From the NCBI GenBank assembly GCA_023055355.1, contig JALJCS010000009.1:47522501-47586500 (forward strand): 64,000 nt of DNA, given 5' to 3'. This document shows, one piece after another, positions 63,257 to 64,000 of this stretch (position 1 is the first letter of the stretch; every line of letters begins with the position of its first letter). The notes under the pieces were generated by a model. The model did no database searches, was not told the DNA's origin, and was given only the letters and a program-made list of their open reading frames with translations. The translations under genes were made by a program, and so were the position numbers. The stretch is from Agelaius tricolor (lineage: Eukaryota > Chordata > Aves > Passeriformes > Icteridae).

Positions 63257-63261
63257 CCCAG
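63257..63261. repeat. Target-site duplication, right copy
   Basis: CCCAG directly after the LTR, matching the left copy. Five bases can match by chance, but the position at the inverted LTR ends makes this convincing. Confidence 0.75.
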
Positions 63262-64000
63262 GCCATCTGGAACCCCCTGACACATGGCCAGACCCTTGTC
63301 CCTCTGTCACCCACCCTCTGCTCACTCCCTTTGTGCTCCAGGGAAGCTTTGGAGGAGTGAGCTCTGCATTTCCAGAGCATGAAGAGCCCGTGATCTTGGC
63401 ACACCACTCATGCTCCATCCTCCAATTCCTGCAAAGCCCAGCTGCACAAAGACTGGGCAAAGCTTCCTTCTGCACCACTGCTTTAAAAGCATGCTGGAGC
63501 AAGTGTTTGTGCTTTTTATTCCAGGGTGATGTGGCTCTACCACAAGCAGGTGGCTGTTTCCTGAAGAGCAGTGTATTCCCAAGAATGGCAGCTTATCTCA
63601 GTAGACTGGTACAGGTAAAAAATCCATTTTAAATTAATTTTTTCCTCACACTAAATGATCCTTCTTTCATAGTCTCATGAGCATATTTGATCTTTCCCTC
63701 TACGTCCCTTTACCCTCTGCAGTTCTTGACCTCACTCTGTGATTATTTAATGTAAAATATTGATGACTGAGGAGAGGTTCATTATCAGCCCAAGGTCTGT
63801 GCTGTATTCTGTCAGCATGTACCCTGGCAGAGATCCCAGAGTCAATGTGAATTTCGTGCAATTACATCCAAAAGCAGCTAAATCTGAACACGTGGTGCCT
63901 TCTCAGCTTTTCTGTGGAGGGGAAGAGACAGAGAGAGGAGTTAAATTTTGAGTCCCAAAATTAGAGGATAAACAAAGCAGGAGTCCTCATCACTGTTGAA
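63262..64000. other. Flanking DNA with a candidate exon
   Basis: Moderately GC-rich to about 63470, then AT-rich. It contains the candidate exon described separately. The rest shows no recognisable gene or repeat. Confidence 0.45.
63525..63614 (+). other. Candidate 90-bp exon (unconfirmed)
   Basis: A pyrimidine-rich 'gtttgtgctttttattccag' precedes position 63525 and 'cag|gtaaaa' follows 63614, giving a plausible acceptor and donor. The 90 bp are open in one phase-0 frame (30 codons, beginning GDVALPQAGG and ending YLSRLVQ). An ATG at 63585 has A at -3 and G at +4, so it might instead be a first coding exon starting MAAYLSRLVQ. I recognise no family. A short open segment between chance splice-like sites is common in 64 kb, so this is a lead only. 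Confidence 0.25.

Noticed and set aside
63177..63632. 151-codon frame at the right end
   Set aside because: It begins inside the solo LTR and reads through into flanking DNA, so it is not one gene. Only the last 90-bp segment is kept as a candidate exon.
1..64000. CRISPR array, bacterial operon or phage-like region
   Set aside because: Regular repeats here are ordinary vertebrate microsatellites without spacers, and there are no dense long genes; the repeat families are avian.

Overview
This window looks like non-coding nuclear DNA from a bird, most likely a songbird (passerine). The main evidence is at least a dozen 5'-truncated copies of a CR1-type LINE, the dominant bird retrotransposon. 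They carry the familiar 3' segment (a 'gtgaggg-tggggaggcc' type start, 'ggaagtgtccaag', 'ggaaggtgtccctg', then 'ccttccaaccc' and an 'attctatga'-like tail). There are also two solitary retroviral LTRs of kinds I recognise as common in songbird genomes. The sequence is AT-rich, with long runs of A, T and AT dinucleotides. The family and lineage calls come from memory, not from a database search.

I find no protein-coding gene, rRNA, functional tRNA or CRISPR array. Open frames are short (none above 212 codons). The longer ones overlap CR1 copies, LTRs or simple repeats, or read as unrecognisable sequence. The window is therefore an intergenic desert or the inside of a very large intron. The only coding-like signal I would follow up is a 90-bp segment at 63525-63614. 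It has a good splice acceptor, a usable donor, an open phase-0 frame and an ATG in good context.

Layout: 1-16.7 kb is mostly unique AT-rich DNA with three short CR1 remnants on the minus strand and one 31-bp tandem repeat. 16.7-34 kb holds most of the plus-strand CR1 tails, a 32-bp tandem duplication, a perfect (GGGAT)13 array, and a pair of CR1 copies with 3' ends facing each other at 33.0-34.1 kb. One of that pair is split by an AT-rich insert. 35.3-36.5 kb has palindromes, a solo LTR and an A-rich tract. 37-40.3 kb has three AT-dinucleotide-rich tracts, the last ending in a perfect 14-bp hairpin. 42.5-51 kb has CR1 copies, a 200-bp purine-only GA mosaic repeat, and a likely tRNA-derived SINE remnant. 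51-62 kb is mostly unique, with perfect hairpins and two CR1 copies. 62.6-63.3 kb is a complete solo LTR with matching ends and a 5-bp target duplication, followed by the candidate exon.

No genes can be shown to work together here. Functional content, if any, is most likely regulatory or structural (LTR promoters, G-quadruplex or triplex-prone repeats). I see no convincing new biological system.
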